Shown here: in pieces, positions 16,755 through 24,510 of the stretch
Position numbering within the stretch: position 1 is the first letter of the stretch
Layout of the letters: each line of letters starts with the position of its first letter
Assembly (NCBI GenBank): GCA_019635695.1
Contig: JAHBYZ010000031.1
Coordinates: 1 to 34,707, forward strand
Direction of reading: 5' to 3'
DNA: 34,707 bases
Source: Rhizobiaceae bacterium
GTDB lineage: Bacteria > Pseudomonadota > Alphaproteobacteria > Rhizobiales > Rhizobiaceae
Translations under genes and position numbers: made by a program
The notes under the pieces: model-generated
Told to the model about the DNA's origin: nothing
The model's database searches: none
Seen by the model: the letters and a program-made list of their open reading frames with translations, nothing else

Positions 16755-17522
16755 TCAGTCCTCGTCCCGGCCATAGCGGATCGTGTCGAAACGGGCACCC
16801 AACGAGTCGTACATCAGAAGCCTGCCCACCAGCGGCTCGCCGATGCCGGCAATGAGCTTCACCACCTCCATCGCCTGCAAGGTGCCCATCACGCCGGTAA
16901 GCGCGCCGAGCACGCCCGCCTCCGCGCAGGTCGGAACCATGCCGCGCGGCGGCGGTTCGGGGAAAAGGTCGCGATAGGACGGGTTGGGCTTGCCGTCCGC
17001 TCCGGTTTCGAAGGGTTTCAGCACCGTCAGCGTCCCGTCGAAGCGGCCGACCGCTGCCGCCACGAGCGGCTTCTTCGCTGCCGCACACGCGTCCGCCACG
17101 AGGTAACGCGTGTCGAAATTGTCGGAGCCGTCGGCGACGAGGTCGTAGCGGGAAACCAGTGCGGCGACGTTGTCGGCGGTCAGTCGCGCCTGGTGCGTCT
17201 CTACTGCCACGTGCGGGTTGATGCGGCCGATGGCACTCCTTGCGCTTTCGACCTTTGCGACCCCGACATTGTCGGTGTCATGGATGAACTGGCGCTGCAG
17301 GTTCGACAGCGACACCGTGTCGTCGTCGACGATGCCGAGCGTGCCGACGCCGGCCGCCGCGAGGCAGGCGAGCATCGGCGCACCGAGGCCGCCGGCGCCG
17401 ACGATCAGCACGCGGGCACGCTTCAGCTTCTGCTGGCCGGCGCCGCCGATTTCCGGCAGCACGATGTGCCGCGCGTAGCGTTCGAGTTCGCTGTCCGAAA
17501 GGGGAGGGGGCTGCGCGTTCAT
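16755..17522 (-). CDS. HesA/MoeB/ThiF-family adenylyltransferase
   Basis: An E1-like enzyme that adenylates the C-terminal Gly-Gly of a ubiquitin-like sulfur carrier such as MoaD or ThiS. The 255-residue product has ERYARHIVLPEIGG (about 14-27), the nucleotide loop GAGGLGAP (42-49), DDDTVSLSNLQRQF (about 66-79) with the adenylation Arg, DGSDNFDTRY (131-140) and PTCAEAGVLG (197-206). No rhodanese domain follows. The two Cys-x2-Cys zinc pairs of E. coli MoeB are missing: the first is replaced by PSYRD (181-185). It could serve molybdopterin or thiamin synthesis, and I cannot tell which. The start ATG 17522 was chosen because an upstream extension is not conserved-looking. It is followed without a gap by the aconitase X genes and lies 31 bases after recF, so all may share a transcript. 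Confidence 0.88.
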   Translation of the reverse strand: MNAQPPPLSDSELERYARHIVLPEIGGAGQQKLKRARVLIVGAGGLGAPMLACLAAAGVGTLGIVDDDTVSLSNLQRQFIHDTDNVGVAKVESARSAIGRINPHVAVETHQARLTADNVAALVSRYDLVADGSDNFDTRYLVADACAAAKKPLVAAAVGRFDGTLTVLKPFETGADGKPNPSYRDLFPEPPPRGMVPTCAEAGVLGALTGVMGTLQAMEVVKLIAGIGEPLVGRLLMYDSLGARFDTIRYGRDED

Positions 17523-17553
17523 GCCTGCAAGATAGGCGCTCGCCCGCTCTCTG

Positions 17554-18729
17554 TCATGGGTCAGCAGCGGTCGAGACCGTGCCCGACGATACTGTGAGAA
17601 ACTGAGCTCGGCCCGCGAGGCTGGAAAACAGCCCGGCCTCCGTACCGGTGGCGAAATACTGGCAGCCCAGATCATCGAGGATGTCGAACAGCGCGGCGCG
17701 GCGCCCGGCGTCGAAATGCGCGGCGATCTCGTCGAGCAGCAGGATCGGCGCGCTGCCGGCGATCTCCCCGGTCAGCCGCGCCTGGCTGAGCACGATGCCC
17801 ACCAGCAGCGCCTTCTGTTCCCCGGTCGAGCACAGCTCCGCCGGCATGTCCTTCGGCGCGTGCCGGACCAGCAGGTCGCCGCGGTGCGGCCCGTCGAGCG
17901 TGCGTCCGGCGGCGCGGTCGCGTGGCCTGCCCTCGGCCAGCATGACGCGGAACCGCTCCTCCACCTCGACTGCCGCTTGCTCGGCAAGCATCGCTTCGAT
18001 CGCACCCGAAAGCGCCAGTGTCGCACGTGGAAACGGGCCTCCTGCGGGCTGCCGCGCGATCATCGCGGTGACCAGCCGCACCAGTTCGAGCCGCGCCGCC
18101 GCAATGGCCACGCCGGTTTCGGCCATCTGCGTCTCGATCGCCTCGAACCAGCCGCGGTCGCGCGAAACCTCCGCCAGCAGTCTGTTGCGCGCGCGCATTG
18201 CTTTCTCATAGTCGGCCGCGCGGCGGCCGTGCTGCGGATCGATGGCCAGCACCAGCCTGTCGAGGAAGCGGCGCCGGTCGGCGGCAGGGCCGCTGAACAG
18301 CCCGTCCATCGACGGCGTCAGCCAAAGCACCCGCAGCCAGTCGAGCAGGTCGTCGGCGCTGCGCGCCGGCGCGCCGTTGATTCTAAGCTTCCGCGAATTT
18401 TCGCCTTCACCGGCGCCGACCTCCGTGCCCGTGCCTATCTCGGTTTCGCCGAAAGGGCCTTCGAGCTGCACATGCACGGCGAAGCCGCCGCCGCCGCCGT
18501 TGCGCGCAACCTCCGCGAGCGCGGCGCGGCGCAATCCCCGACCGGGTGACAGGAACGACACCGCTTCGAGCAGGTTAGTCTTGCCTGCGCCGTTCTCTCC
18601 CGTGAGCACCACGGGCCCCGGCGCGAGCGCCAGAGTCAGCGCTGGATAGTTGCGAAAGTCCGTAAGTGAAAGCTTACTTATATGGACCGGGTCAGCCTGT
18701 TCGCGCGTTGGCCGCGCATCCGCCGTCAT
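17554..18729 (-). CDS. recF: DNA replication and repair protein RecF
   Basis: RecF is an SMC-like ATPase that helps load RecA at single-stranded gaps. The product has 391 residues. Features are LSLTDFRNY near the start, Walker A GENGAGKTNLLEAV (about 45-58), the WLTPSMDGLFSGPAADRRRFLDRL region, TLDGPHRGDL, the ABC signature STGEQKALL (about 304-312) and Walker B ILLLDEIAAHFD (about 333-344). The start ATG 18729 shares bases with the dnaN stop (TGATG); an overlapping GTG at 18732 is also possible. The gene order dnaA-dnaN-recF is the classic bacterial one. The C-terminal tail is short and ordinary. Confidence 0.97.
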   Translation of the reverse strand: MTADARPTREQADPVHISKLSLTDFRNYPALTLALAPGPVVLTGENGAGKTNLLEAVSFLSPGRGLRRAALAEVARNGGGGGFAVHVQLEGPFGETEIGTGTEVGAGEGENSRKLRINGAPARSADDLLDWLRVLWLTPSMDGLFSGPAADRRRFLDRLVLAIDPQHGRRAADYEKAMRARNRLLAEVSRDRGWFEAIETQMAETGVAIAAARLELVRLVTAMIARQPAGGPFPRATLALSGAIEAMLAEQAAVEVEERFRVMLAEGRPRDRAAGRTLDGPHRGDLLVRHAPKDMPAELCSTGEQKALLVGIVLSQARLTGEIAGSAPILLLDEIAAHFDAGRRAALFDILDDLGCQYFATGTEAGLFSSLAGRAQFLTVSSGTVSTAADP

Positions 18730-19847
18730 CACACCCGCATCGGCATCAGCACGTAGAGCGTGTTCGCGTCGGCCGCGTCCTGGATGAGCGTCGGCGAGCC
18801 GGCATCGGCGAGCATGAAACTGGCCTCTCCGCCGGAGAGTTGAGCTGCTACGTCAAGCAGGTAGCGAGCGTTGAAGCCGATATCGATCGGGTCCGAGCTG
18901 TAGTCCGCGGCCAGTTCTTCTGTCGCGCTGCCGGAATCGGGATTATTGACGGTAAGCGTCACCTGACCTTCGGCGATCGACAGCTTCACCGCGCGGCCAC
19001 GCTCCGACGAGATGGTGGAAACACGATCCACCGCTGCGGCGAAGCTCTGCCGGTCGATGGTCAGCTTCTTGTCGTTGCCGGACGGGATGACCCGCTCGTA
19101 GTCCGGGAAGGTGCCGTCGATCAGCTTGGAGGTGAGCACGACCGATCCGATGGTGAAGCGGATCTTGGTTTCCGACAGCTCGACGGTAACCGCCACGTCC
19201 GGGTCGTCGACCAGCTTCTGCAACTCGCTGACCGTCTTGCGCGGGATGATGATGCCCGGCATGCCCTCCGAACCCGCCGGCGCGTCGATCTCGGCGCGGG
19301 CCAGACGGTGTCCGTCCGTCGCCACCGCGCGCATGCGCAGCTTGCCGCCGGTCTCGTGCGTGTGGAGATAGATGCCGTTGAGGTAGTAGCGCGTCTCCTC
19401 CGTGGAGATGGCGAACTGCGTCTTCTCGATCAGCGTCTTGAGCGCTGTCGAGTCGAGCCGGAAGATATGCGACAGCGAGCCGGCGCTTAGCTCGGGGAAG
19501 TCGGCCTGAGGCAGGCACTGCAGCTTGAACGAGGAGCGCCCGGACATCACCGACATGGTGTTGCCGCTCTCGTCGGTCTTCAGCATCACCTCGGCGCCAT
19601 CGGACAGCTTGCGCACGATGTCGTAGAGCAGGTGGGCGGGGACCGTGGTGGCGCCGGCGCGTTCCACGCTGGCCGCCGTCGCTTCGGTGACTTCGAGGTC
19701 CAGATCGGTGGCCTTCATCTCCAGGCTCTGGCCCTGCGCGGAGAGCAACACGTTGGAAAGGATTGGGATCGTGTTGCGGCGTTCCACGACGCGATGAACG
19801 TGGTTCAGCGACTTCAGCAGGTTCGAGCGTTCGAGGATCACGCGCAT
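18729..19847 (-). CDS. dnaN: DNA polymerase III beta subunit (sliding clamp)
   Basis: The beta clamp encircles DNA and tethers polymerase III and other partners. The 372-residue product has the usual length and three repeated clamp domains: about 1-120, 130-250 and 255-372. Typical segments are [16 protein letters not shown] (about 20-35), FPELS (about 116-120), [12 protein letters not shown] (about 150-161), [10 protein letters not shown] (about 173-182), FPDYERVIP (about 248-256) and the C-terminal LMPMRV, which forms part of the partner-binding pocket. The start is ATG 19847. It follows dnaA after a 200-base gap with a terminator-like hairpin, so it likely has its own promoter; recF is coupled behind it. 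Confidence 0.98.
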   Translation of the reverse strand: MRVILERSNLLKSLNHVHRVVERRNTIPILSNVLLSAQGQSLEMKATDLDLEVTEATAASVERAGATTVPAHLLYDIVRKLSDGAEVMLKTDESGNTMSVMSGRSSFKLQCLPQADFPELSAGSLSHIFRLDSTALKTLIEKTQFAISTEETRYYLNGIYLHTHETGGKLRMRAVATDGHRLARAEIDAPAGSEGMPGIIIPRKTVSELQKLVDDPDVAVTVELSETKIRFTIGSVVLTSKLIDGTFPDYERVIPSGNDKKLTIDRQSFAAAVDRVSTISSERGRAVKLSIAEGQVTLTVNNPDSGSATEELAADYSSDPIDIGFNARYLLDVAAQLSGGEASFMLADAGSPTLIQDAADANTLYVLMPMRV

Positions 19848-19956
19848 TCTGTAAGTCTCATCGAAAGAAGCGGGCTCACATCCGGGTCACCCGGCGCAGG
19901 CCCGCAACAAGGCTGGATTCAAGCAGGATTTGACAGGATAGGCGCGGCAAAGGCAA

Positions 19957-19981
19957 GGCCGCGGGCCGTAACCCCGCGGCC
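19957..19981 (-). terminator. GC-rich hairpin between dnaA and dnaN
   Basis: GGCCGCGGG (19957-19965) pairs with CCCGCGGCC (19973-19981) with a 7-base loop. On the minus strand it is followed by TTGCCTTTG, a weak T-tract. It lies 67 bases after the dnaA stop and about 110 bases before dnaN. It is probably the dnaA terminator. Confidence 0.65.
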
Positions 19982-20047
19982 TGATGCCGTGTCGCTTGGG
20001 GACAAGTCGGCGCGCCCTTCTGGGAGGCACGCCGAACGCAGCCGAAC

Positions 20048-21508
20048 TCAGCTCGACTGCTCTGCAATCAGCCGCTTCAGCAGCTCCAGTTCCTGCGCCA
20101 GCGTCGTGTCGCTGCCGGCGAGGTCCTCGATCTTGCGCACCGCATGCAGCACCGTGGTGTGGTCGCGGCCGCCGAATCTGCGCCCGATTTCCGGCAGTGA
20201 ACGCGGCGTCATCACCTTGGACAGGTACATGGCGATCTGGCGCGGCTTGACGATGGTGCGTGTGCGCCGGTTCGAGAGCAGCTCCGTCTTCGACACGTTG
20301 TAGTGCCGTGCCACGATGCGCTGGATGTCCTCGATGCGCACGCGCTTCGGCTCGCCCGACCGCACGATGTGGCCGAGCATGTCGTCGACCTTTTCGATGG
20401 TCAGCGAAGGCTCGAAGGACTGGCGGAAGATGAGCTGGTTGAAGGCGCCCTCGAGGTCGCGGCCGCTGCCCGACACGGTACGGGCGATGTGGTCGATGAT
20501 CTCGTCCGGGATCGAAAGCGACTTGTCCTCCGCCTTGGCCACTGCGAGCCGCTGCTTGAGGATGGACAGGCGCATCGCGTAGTCCGGCGCACCCATCTCC
20601 AGGGCGACGCCGCCGTTCATGCGCGAGCGAACGCGCGGTTCCAGCGATTCCAGCTCCGCCGGCGGCCGGTCGGCCGCCACGACGACCTGCTTGGCGCTGT
20701 CGAGCAGCAGGTTGATCAGGTGGCAGAACTCGTTCTGGATCGACTTGCCCTGCAGGAACTGCATGTCGTCGATGATCAGAAGGTCGATATCGCGCAGCTG
20801 TTCCTTGAGCGCCAGCGCGCTGTTGTCACGGATCGCACTGGCGAAGCGGAACATGAAATATTCCGCCGTCAGGTAGACGACCCGCGAGCCTGCGCGGCTG
20901 CGCAGCGCCTCGTTGGCGATCGCCTGCAGCAGATGCGTCTTGCCGAGCCCTACCGATGCGTGAAGGAAGAGCGGATTGAAGCGTACCGCGTTGGAGGCCT
21001 GCTCCGCCACGGCGCGGGCGGCCGCGAAGGCGACGCGGTTCGACGGGCCTTCGACGAAGGACGCGAACGAATAGCGCGCATCGAGCGGCGAACCGTTCAG
21101 GTTGCCGCGCAGGTCGGGTTCGCCGACGCGGGCGACGGACCGCTCGGGCTTGGCGGCCGGCGTGACCGGCGCATGCGGCGTCTGCCGCTGGCTGCGCCGC
21201 GCTGGCGCAGCCTCGTCCTCGGCCGTCTGCTTGCCCGGCCGCGTCGTGCTGCGCACGATGACCTCAAGCTTCAGAAGCGAAGGGTCGCTTTGCTTCCAGA
21301 TGTCGTTGATCTGATCGACATAATGACTGTTGATCCACGAGCGCAGGAAAGCGGTCGGCACCGACAGCCGCACGATGCCCTTGGAGGCCTCGGCAAGCTT
21401 CATGCGTCCGAACCAGCTCGAATAGACTTCGTGACCGAGCCGCGCCTTGAGCTGCGCTTTGAGCCGTTCGAAATTGTCGTTCGCAGCGCCGTCCCCGTCG
21501 TCGGCCAT
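20048..21508 (-). CDS. dnaA: Chromosomal replication initiator DnaA
   Basis: DnaA binds DnaA boxes, melts the origin and also acts as a transcription factor. Domain I is at about 10-85 ([25 protein letters not shown] is its start), followed by a variable Pro/Arg/Ala linker (about 90-140). The AAA+ domain has Walker [12 protein letters not shown] and Walker [13 protein letters not shown]. Domain IV at the C-terminus has the DNA-binding signature [18 protein letters not shown] chose ATG 21508 (486 residues) because GAGGGGA precedes it at a good distance. In-frame ATGs at 21553 and 21580 would give 501 and 510 residues and cannot be excluded. A non-coding stretch of about 850 bases with DnaA boxes and GANTC sites lies upstream. 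dnaN and recF follow. Confidence 0.98.
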   Translation of the reverse strand: MADDGDGAANDNFERLKAQLKARLGHEVYSSWFGRMKLAEASKGIVRLSVPTAFLRSWINSHYVDQINDIWKQSDPSLLKLEVIVRSTTRPGKQTAEDEAAPARRSQRQTPHAPVTPAAKPERSVARVGEPDLRGNLNGSPLDARYSFASFVEGPSNRVAFAAARAVAEQASNAVRFNPLFLHASVGLGKTHLLQAIANEALRSRAGSRVVYLTAEYFMFRFASAIRDNSALALKEQLRDIDLLIIDDMQFLQGKSIQNEFCHLINLLLDSAKQVVVAADRPPAELESLEPRVRSRMNGGVALEMGAPDYAMRLSILKQRLAVAKAEDKSLSIPDEIIDHIARTVSGSGRDLEGAFNQLIFRQSFEPSLTIEKVDDMLGHIVRSGEPKRVRIEDIQRIVARHYNVSKTELLSNRRTRTIVKPRQIAMYLSKVMTPRSLPEIGRRFGGRDHTTVLHAVRKIEDLAGSDTTLAQELELLKRLIAEQSS

Positions 21509-22029
21509 CGCAAAGTCCCCTCGTGTGATTTCGACTGTGGAACGCTCCGCCATCGGCGCACCAGCAATGCCGCCCAACATCAGCCAGCTCTCCGTGTTCG
21601 TCCCGTTCCCCGTGCGCCGTGGCCTCGAGGCCCCGATGCTCTCCTATCCCGGTGCGCCCCGTAGGCCGCACCAGCCGCCGCTTCGGGTGTTGGACGGCCG
21701 CATCCGCCCGACACCTCTCCTTTTGGCGCGCGCAATCGTCGGGCCGGCGGGCACGCCGACGCCCCATTCCACCGAAGAGGAATGCACCCGATTTGCGCAA
21801 CGCTTCGACGAGGGACAAAATACCAGCGCTGCGGGACAAACCCGCCCGTCGCGTGCTATCTTTTCTGGCTGATGGCTTGGCTTCGGCCAGCCCCTCTCGA
21901 TGAGGAGGACATTACCGAATTGGGGCTTGCGACCGCAAGGCCGGCGAGGCGGAAAAATGCCTTGCGAAGGGGTTGCGCGAGGGAAAGAAATCGCCATCGC
22001 GGCGACCATTTTTGCCGAAACTGTTTTGA

Positions 22030-22058
22030 ATCAAAACCTTCTCCGGCTACGACTGCAA
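22030..22058 (-). promoter_or_regulatory. dnaA: Weak candidate dnaA promoter overlapping a GANTC site
   Basis: Minus strand: TTGCAG (22058-22053), 17-base spacer, TTTGAT (22035-22030). The -10 shares bases with the GANTC site at 22028-22032. It would give a leader of about 510 bases, which is long, so another promoter nearer the gene may exist. Confidence 0.25.
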
Positions 22059-22118
22059 TCGCGTCGAATCGCTAAAAATTCCTTTCACGAACTGGCTGCA
22101 ACCCAATTCCCCGACATT

Positions 22119-22138
22119 TCTGGACAAGCTGTGGATAA
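22119..22138 (-). promoter_or_regulatory. Tandem DnaA-box-like sites
   Basis: On the minus strand TTATCCACA (22138-22130) is a perfect match to the DnaA box consensus. Two bases further is TTGTCCAGA (22127-22119), which matches seven of nine positions in the same orientation. They lie about 620 bases upstream of the dnaA start and next to an AT-rich stretch. Autoregulation of dnaA is the simplest reading. Confidence 0.6.
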
Positions 22139-22290
22139 GCTCGAACAAGTCCATGAAATATCTATATAAATTGCGCTGCATAACGGGATCGCGTAATTGG
22201 CCTAACGTCAACTGCACCGCAAAAAATGCGTGTGCGCCGGCAAAGGCCGGATCGATCAGACACGGCGTCGCCAGCTTCAAGTATTTGCAG

Positions 22291-22323
22291 CAAAAGAAAA
22301 ACCCGGCGGGTTGCGCCGGGCTT
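22291..22323 (-). terminator. Intrinsic terminator of rpsT
   Basis: On the minus strand AGCCCGGCG pairs with CGCCGGGTT around a short CAACC loop, and TTTTCTTTT follows (plus-strand A-rich run 22292-22301). It starts about 40 bases after the rpsT stop. A textbook Rho-independent terminator. Confidence 0.9.
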
Positions 22324-22363
22324 TATCCATCGCGCGGCCAGGCCGCGCCCGATCTGGGTGGTA

Positions 22364-22630
22364 TCAGGCGCCGAGCGCCTTGACCCGCGACGCCAGGCGC
22401 GAAACCTTGCGGGATGCCGTGTTCTTGTGCAGCACGCCCTTGGTGGCGGCGCGCATCAGCTCGGGCTGAGCAGCCTTCAGCGCGGCCGCAGCCGCTGTCT
22501 TGTCTCCGGAGGCGATCGCCTCCTCGACCTTGCGCACGAAGCCGCGCATGCGCGAGCGGCGGTTCTTGTTCACCGCGGTGCGGGCGGTGATCTTGCGCGT
22601 TGCCTTCTTGGCCGAAGACGTGTTGGCCAT
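22364..22630 (-). CDS. rpsT: 30S ribosomal protein S20
   Basis: S20 binds 16S rRNA in the 30S body. The 88-residue basic protein has [13 protein letters not shown] at the start, [19 protein letters not shown] (about 22-40) and [19 protein letters not shown] at the C-terminus, all standard for the family. I chose ATG 22630; a longer frame upstream is leader sequence. It is transcribed alone from a strong promoter (22746-22774) and ends at a strong terminator. In E. coli S20 represses its own translation. Its position upstream of dnaA is common in rhizobia. Confidence 0.98.
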   Translation of the reverse strand: MANTSSAKKATRKITARTAVNKNRRSRMRGFVRKVEEAIASGDKTAAAAALKAAQPELMRAATKGVLHKNTASRKVSRLASRVKALGA

Positions 22631-22714
22631 CGTGTCTCTCTCTGTTCTCTGGCTGCCCGCAGCCGCCCGGCGGAATTCCGCGATGGGCAGGCGCCGAGGG
22701 CGCAAAAACCAAGG

Positions 22715-22732
22715 GGCGGCCCATGGGCCGCC
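22715..22732 (-). promoter_or_regulatory. Perfect palindrome in the rpsT leader with a downstream T-run
   Basis: GGCGGCCCATGGGCCGCC is an 18-base perfect palindrome. On the minus-strand transcript it would form a 7-bp stem with a CATG loop at about +8, followed six bases later by TTTTT (plus 22704-22708). It could be an mRNA-stabilising stem or a weak attenuator. The distance between stem and T-run argues against an efficient terminator. Confidence 0.45.
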
Positions 22733-22745
22733 TCAGTTGGCGCGG

Positions 22746-22774
22746 CTTATAGTGCAGCCGGCGCAGGCCGTCAA
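22746..22774 (-). promoter_or_regulatory. rpsT: Strong predicted promoter of rpsT
   Basis: Minus strand: TTGACG (22774-22769), 17-base spacer, TATAAG (22751-22746). Ten of twelve positions match the sigma-70 consensus with ideal spacing. Predicted start near 22739, giving a leader of about 109 bases. Confidence 0.75.
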
Positions 22775-22809
22775 TTCGATTGCCGGCCAAAAATGCGACC
22801 GCTGGATTC

Positions 22810-23583
22810 TCACCGGTTCCTGAAGTTTGCGCCGCGCTTCTCGACGAAGGCGGCCATACCCTCTTTCTGGTCCTCCAGCGCGAACATGGAGTGGAACAGC
22901 CGGCGTTCGAAGCGCAGGCCTTCCGCCAGCGTCGTCTCGAAGGCGCGGTTGACCGCCTCCTTGGCCATCATCACGGCCGGCAGCGAGAAATCGGCGATCT
23001 TCTCGGCCGCCTTGATGGACTCCGCCAGCAGGTCTGCAAGCGGCACGACACGCGAGACCAGCCCGCAGCGTTCGGCCTCCGCCGCGTCCATTTGCCTGCC
23101 GGTGAGGCACAGGTCCATCGCCTTCGCCTTGCCGACGAAGCGGGTCAGCCGCTGCGAGCCGCCCATGCCGGGTATGACGCCGAGCGTGATCTCCGGCTGG
23201 CCGAACTTGGCGTTGTCTGCGGCGATGATGAAGTCGCACAGCATCGCGAGTTCGCAGCCGCCGCCGAGCGCGTAGCCGGCGACCGCAGCGATGATCGGCT
23301 TGCGGGCCCGTGTCGCGGCGTCCCAGCCGGCGAAGAAGTCTTCAAGATAGGCGTCGGCATAAAGCTTCGACTGCATTTCCTTGATGTCGGCACCGGCGGC
23401 GAACGCGCGTTCGGAGCCGGTGATGACGATGGCGCCGATCGTTGGATCTGCCTCGAAGCCAGCGAGCGCGGCCAGCACGTCGTGCATCAGCTGCGTGTTG
23501 AGCGCATTGAGCGCCTTCGGGCGGTTGAGCGTAATCAGCCCGACCTTGCCGCGCGTTTCCGCAAGAATTGTCTCGTAGGCCAT
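22810..23583 (-). CDS. Enoyl-CoA hydratase (crotonase family)
   Basis: Crotonase-fold enzyme that hydrates trans-2-enoyl-CoA in fatty acid beta-oxidation. The 257-residue product matches short-chain enoyl-CoA hydratases closely. Seen are [11 protein letters not shown] (about 18-28), the oxyanion-hole segment [11 protein letters not shown] (about 60-70), [20 protein letters not shown] with the first catalytic Glu (about 99-118), and [20 protein letters not shown] with the second (about 126-145). Having both Glu residues supports real hydratase activity rather than an isomerase. The start is ATG 23583. It lies between rpsT and mutM on the same strand; the 36-base gap to mutM suggests a joint transcript with it. 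Substrate chain length cannot be told. Confidence 0.93.
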   Translation of the reverse strand: MAYETILAETRGKVGLITLNRPKALNALNTQLMHDVLAALAGFEADPTIGAIVITGSERAFAAGADIKEMQSKLYADAYLEDFFAGWDAATRARKPIIAAVAGYALGGGCELAMLCDFIIAADNAKFGQPEITLGVIPGMGGSQRLTRFVGKAKAMDLCLTGRQMDAAEAERCGLVSRVVPLADLLAESIKAAEKIADFSLPAVMMAKEAVNRAFETTLAEGLRFERRLFHSMFALEDQKEGMAAFVEKRGANFRNR

Positions 23584-23619
23584 TTCGTCCTCCGCCGTTC
23601 GGTTGCGTGGAGGCTTAGC

Positions 23620-24510
23620 CTAGCGCTGGCAGACGGGGCAATAGAAGGTCGACCGCCCCGACTGCACAGCCCGTGTGACCACACCGTTGCACGTCGTGCG
23701 CGGGCAAGGCTCGCCCTCGCGGTCGTAGACGCTGAAGGAATGCTGGAAGTAGCCGAGCGAACCGTCGGCATGCACGTAGTCGCGCAGAGACGAGCCGCCG
23801 GCGGCGATGGCGTCGGCGATGACGGCCCGGACCGCGTCGGCCAGGCGATCGGCGCGGGCCGTGGAGGGCTGTCGCGCCGAAGCGATGGTGCCGGCTGCGC
23901 GCTTGGGCGACAGCTTCGCGCGCCACAGCGCCTCGCAGACATAGATGTTGCCCAGCCCCGCGATCAGCGTCTGGTCCAGCAGCGCCGCCTTCAGCGGCGC
24001 CTGCTTGCCGGCGAAGAGGCGGCTGACGAGCGTGCCGTCCAGTGCATTGCCGGTGGGCTCGACGCCGAGGTCGGCAAGCAGCGGATGGCTGTCGAGCGCG
24101 TCCGGTTCGGAAAACAGCATGAAGCCGAATCGGCGGGGATCGTTGAAGACGACACGAGCCGCGCCTGCGGGCCGCACGAGGTGAAAGACGACATGGTCGT
24201 GGGCTGCCAGCTTGGAGCGCTCGTAGTGGAATTCTCCTGGCACATGCGCGTCGCCGTTTGTCTCGATGCGAAAGGAGCCGGACATGCCCAGATGGCAGAT
24301 GAGCACCGGGCCGCGATCCAGATGAACGAGCAGGTATTTGGCGCGGCGTCCCAGCGCGGTGATCCGCGCGCCTTCGAGCCTTTCGGCGAAACGCTCGGGG
24401 AAGGGAAAGCGCAGATCGGGCCGGCGCTGCTCGACGCGCTCCAGCACCGCTCCCTCCATGACCGGCGCAAGGCCGCGCCGCACGGTCTCGACCTCGGGCA
24501 GTTCAGGCAC
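23620..24510 (-). CDS. mutM: Formamidopyrimidine-DNA glycosylase (Fpg/MutM)
   Basis: MutM removes 8-oxoguanine and formamidopyrimidines from DNA and nicks the abasic site. The catalytic residue is the N-terminal Pro exposed after Met removal, so the start must precede [13 protein letters not shown]; this fixes the start as GTG 24510, not the further upstream ATG 24555. The 296-residue product shows PELPEVE, then [11 protein letters not shown] (about 72-82), NDPRRFGFM (about 115-123), [20 protein letters not shown] (about 165-185), and a C-terminal zinc finger of the Cys-x4-Cys...Cys-x2-Cys kind (CPRTTC and CPVC) in the last 40 residues. The start lies within the last codons of deoB (8-base overlap), so translation is coupled. 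Confidence 0.97.
   Translation of the reverse strand: MPELPEVETVRRGLAPVMEGAVLERVEQRRPDLRFPFPERFAERLEGARITALGRRAKYLLVHLDRGPVLICHLGMSGSFRIETNGDAHVPGEFHYERSKLAAHDHVVFHLVRPAGAARVVFNDPRRFGFMLFSEPDALDSHPLLADLGVEPTGNALDGTLVSRLFAGKQAPLKAALLDQTLIAGLGNIYVCEALWRAKLSPKRAAGTIASARQPSTARADRLADAVRAVIADAIAAGGSSLRDYVHADGSLGYFQHSFSVYDREGEPCPRTTCNGVVTRAVQSGRSTFYCPVCQR

Larger units (their letters stand above)
21509..22290 (-). other. Long non-coding region upstream of dnaA (leader/regulatory region)
   Basis: About 780 bases with no ORF I believe in on either strand. It holds a GGGACAAA direct repeat (21812-21819 and 21833-21840), two GANTC sites (22028-22032 and 22066-22070), tandem DnaA-box-like 9-mers (22119-22138) and an AT-rich run around 22145-22175. 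Base composition is visibly less GC-rich from 22000 to 22200 than in the neighbouring genes. It probably controls dnaA. An origin function is possible but unproven; in several Rhizobiales the origin has been placed near hemE instead. Confidence 0.6.

Noticed and set aside
21782..22075. 97-codon plus-strand ORF in the gap upstream of dnaA
   Set aside because: No recognisable domain, poor ribosome site, and it runs across the GANTC and candidate promoter elements; more likely non-coding.
21509..22290. Calling this region the chromosomal origin
   Set aside because: Only one perfect and one partial DnaA box are visible, and rhizobial origins are usually assigned elsewhere; kept as a finding, not as an annotated origin.
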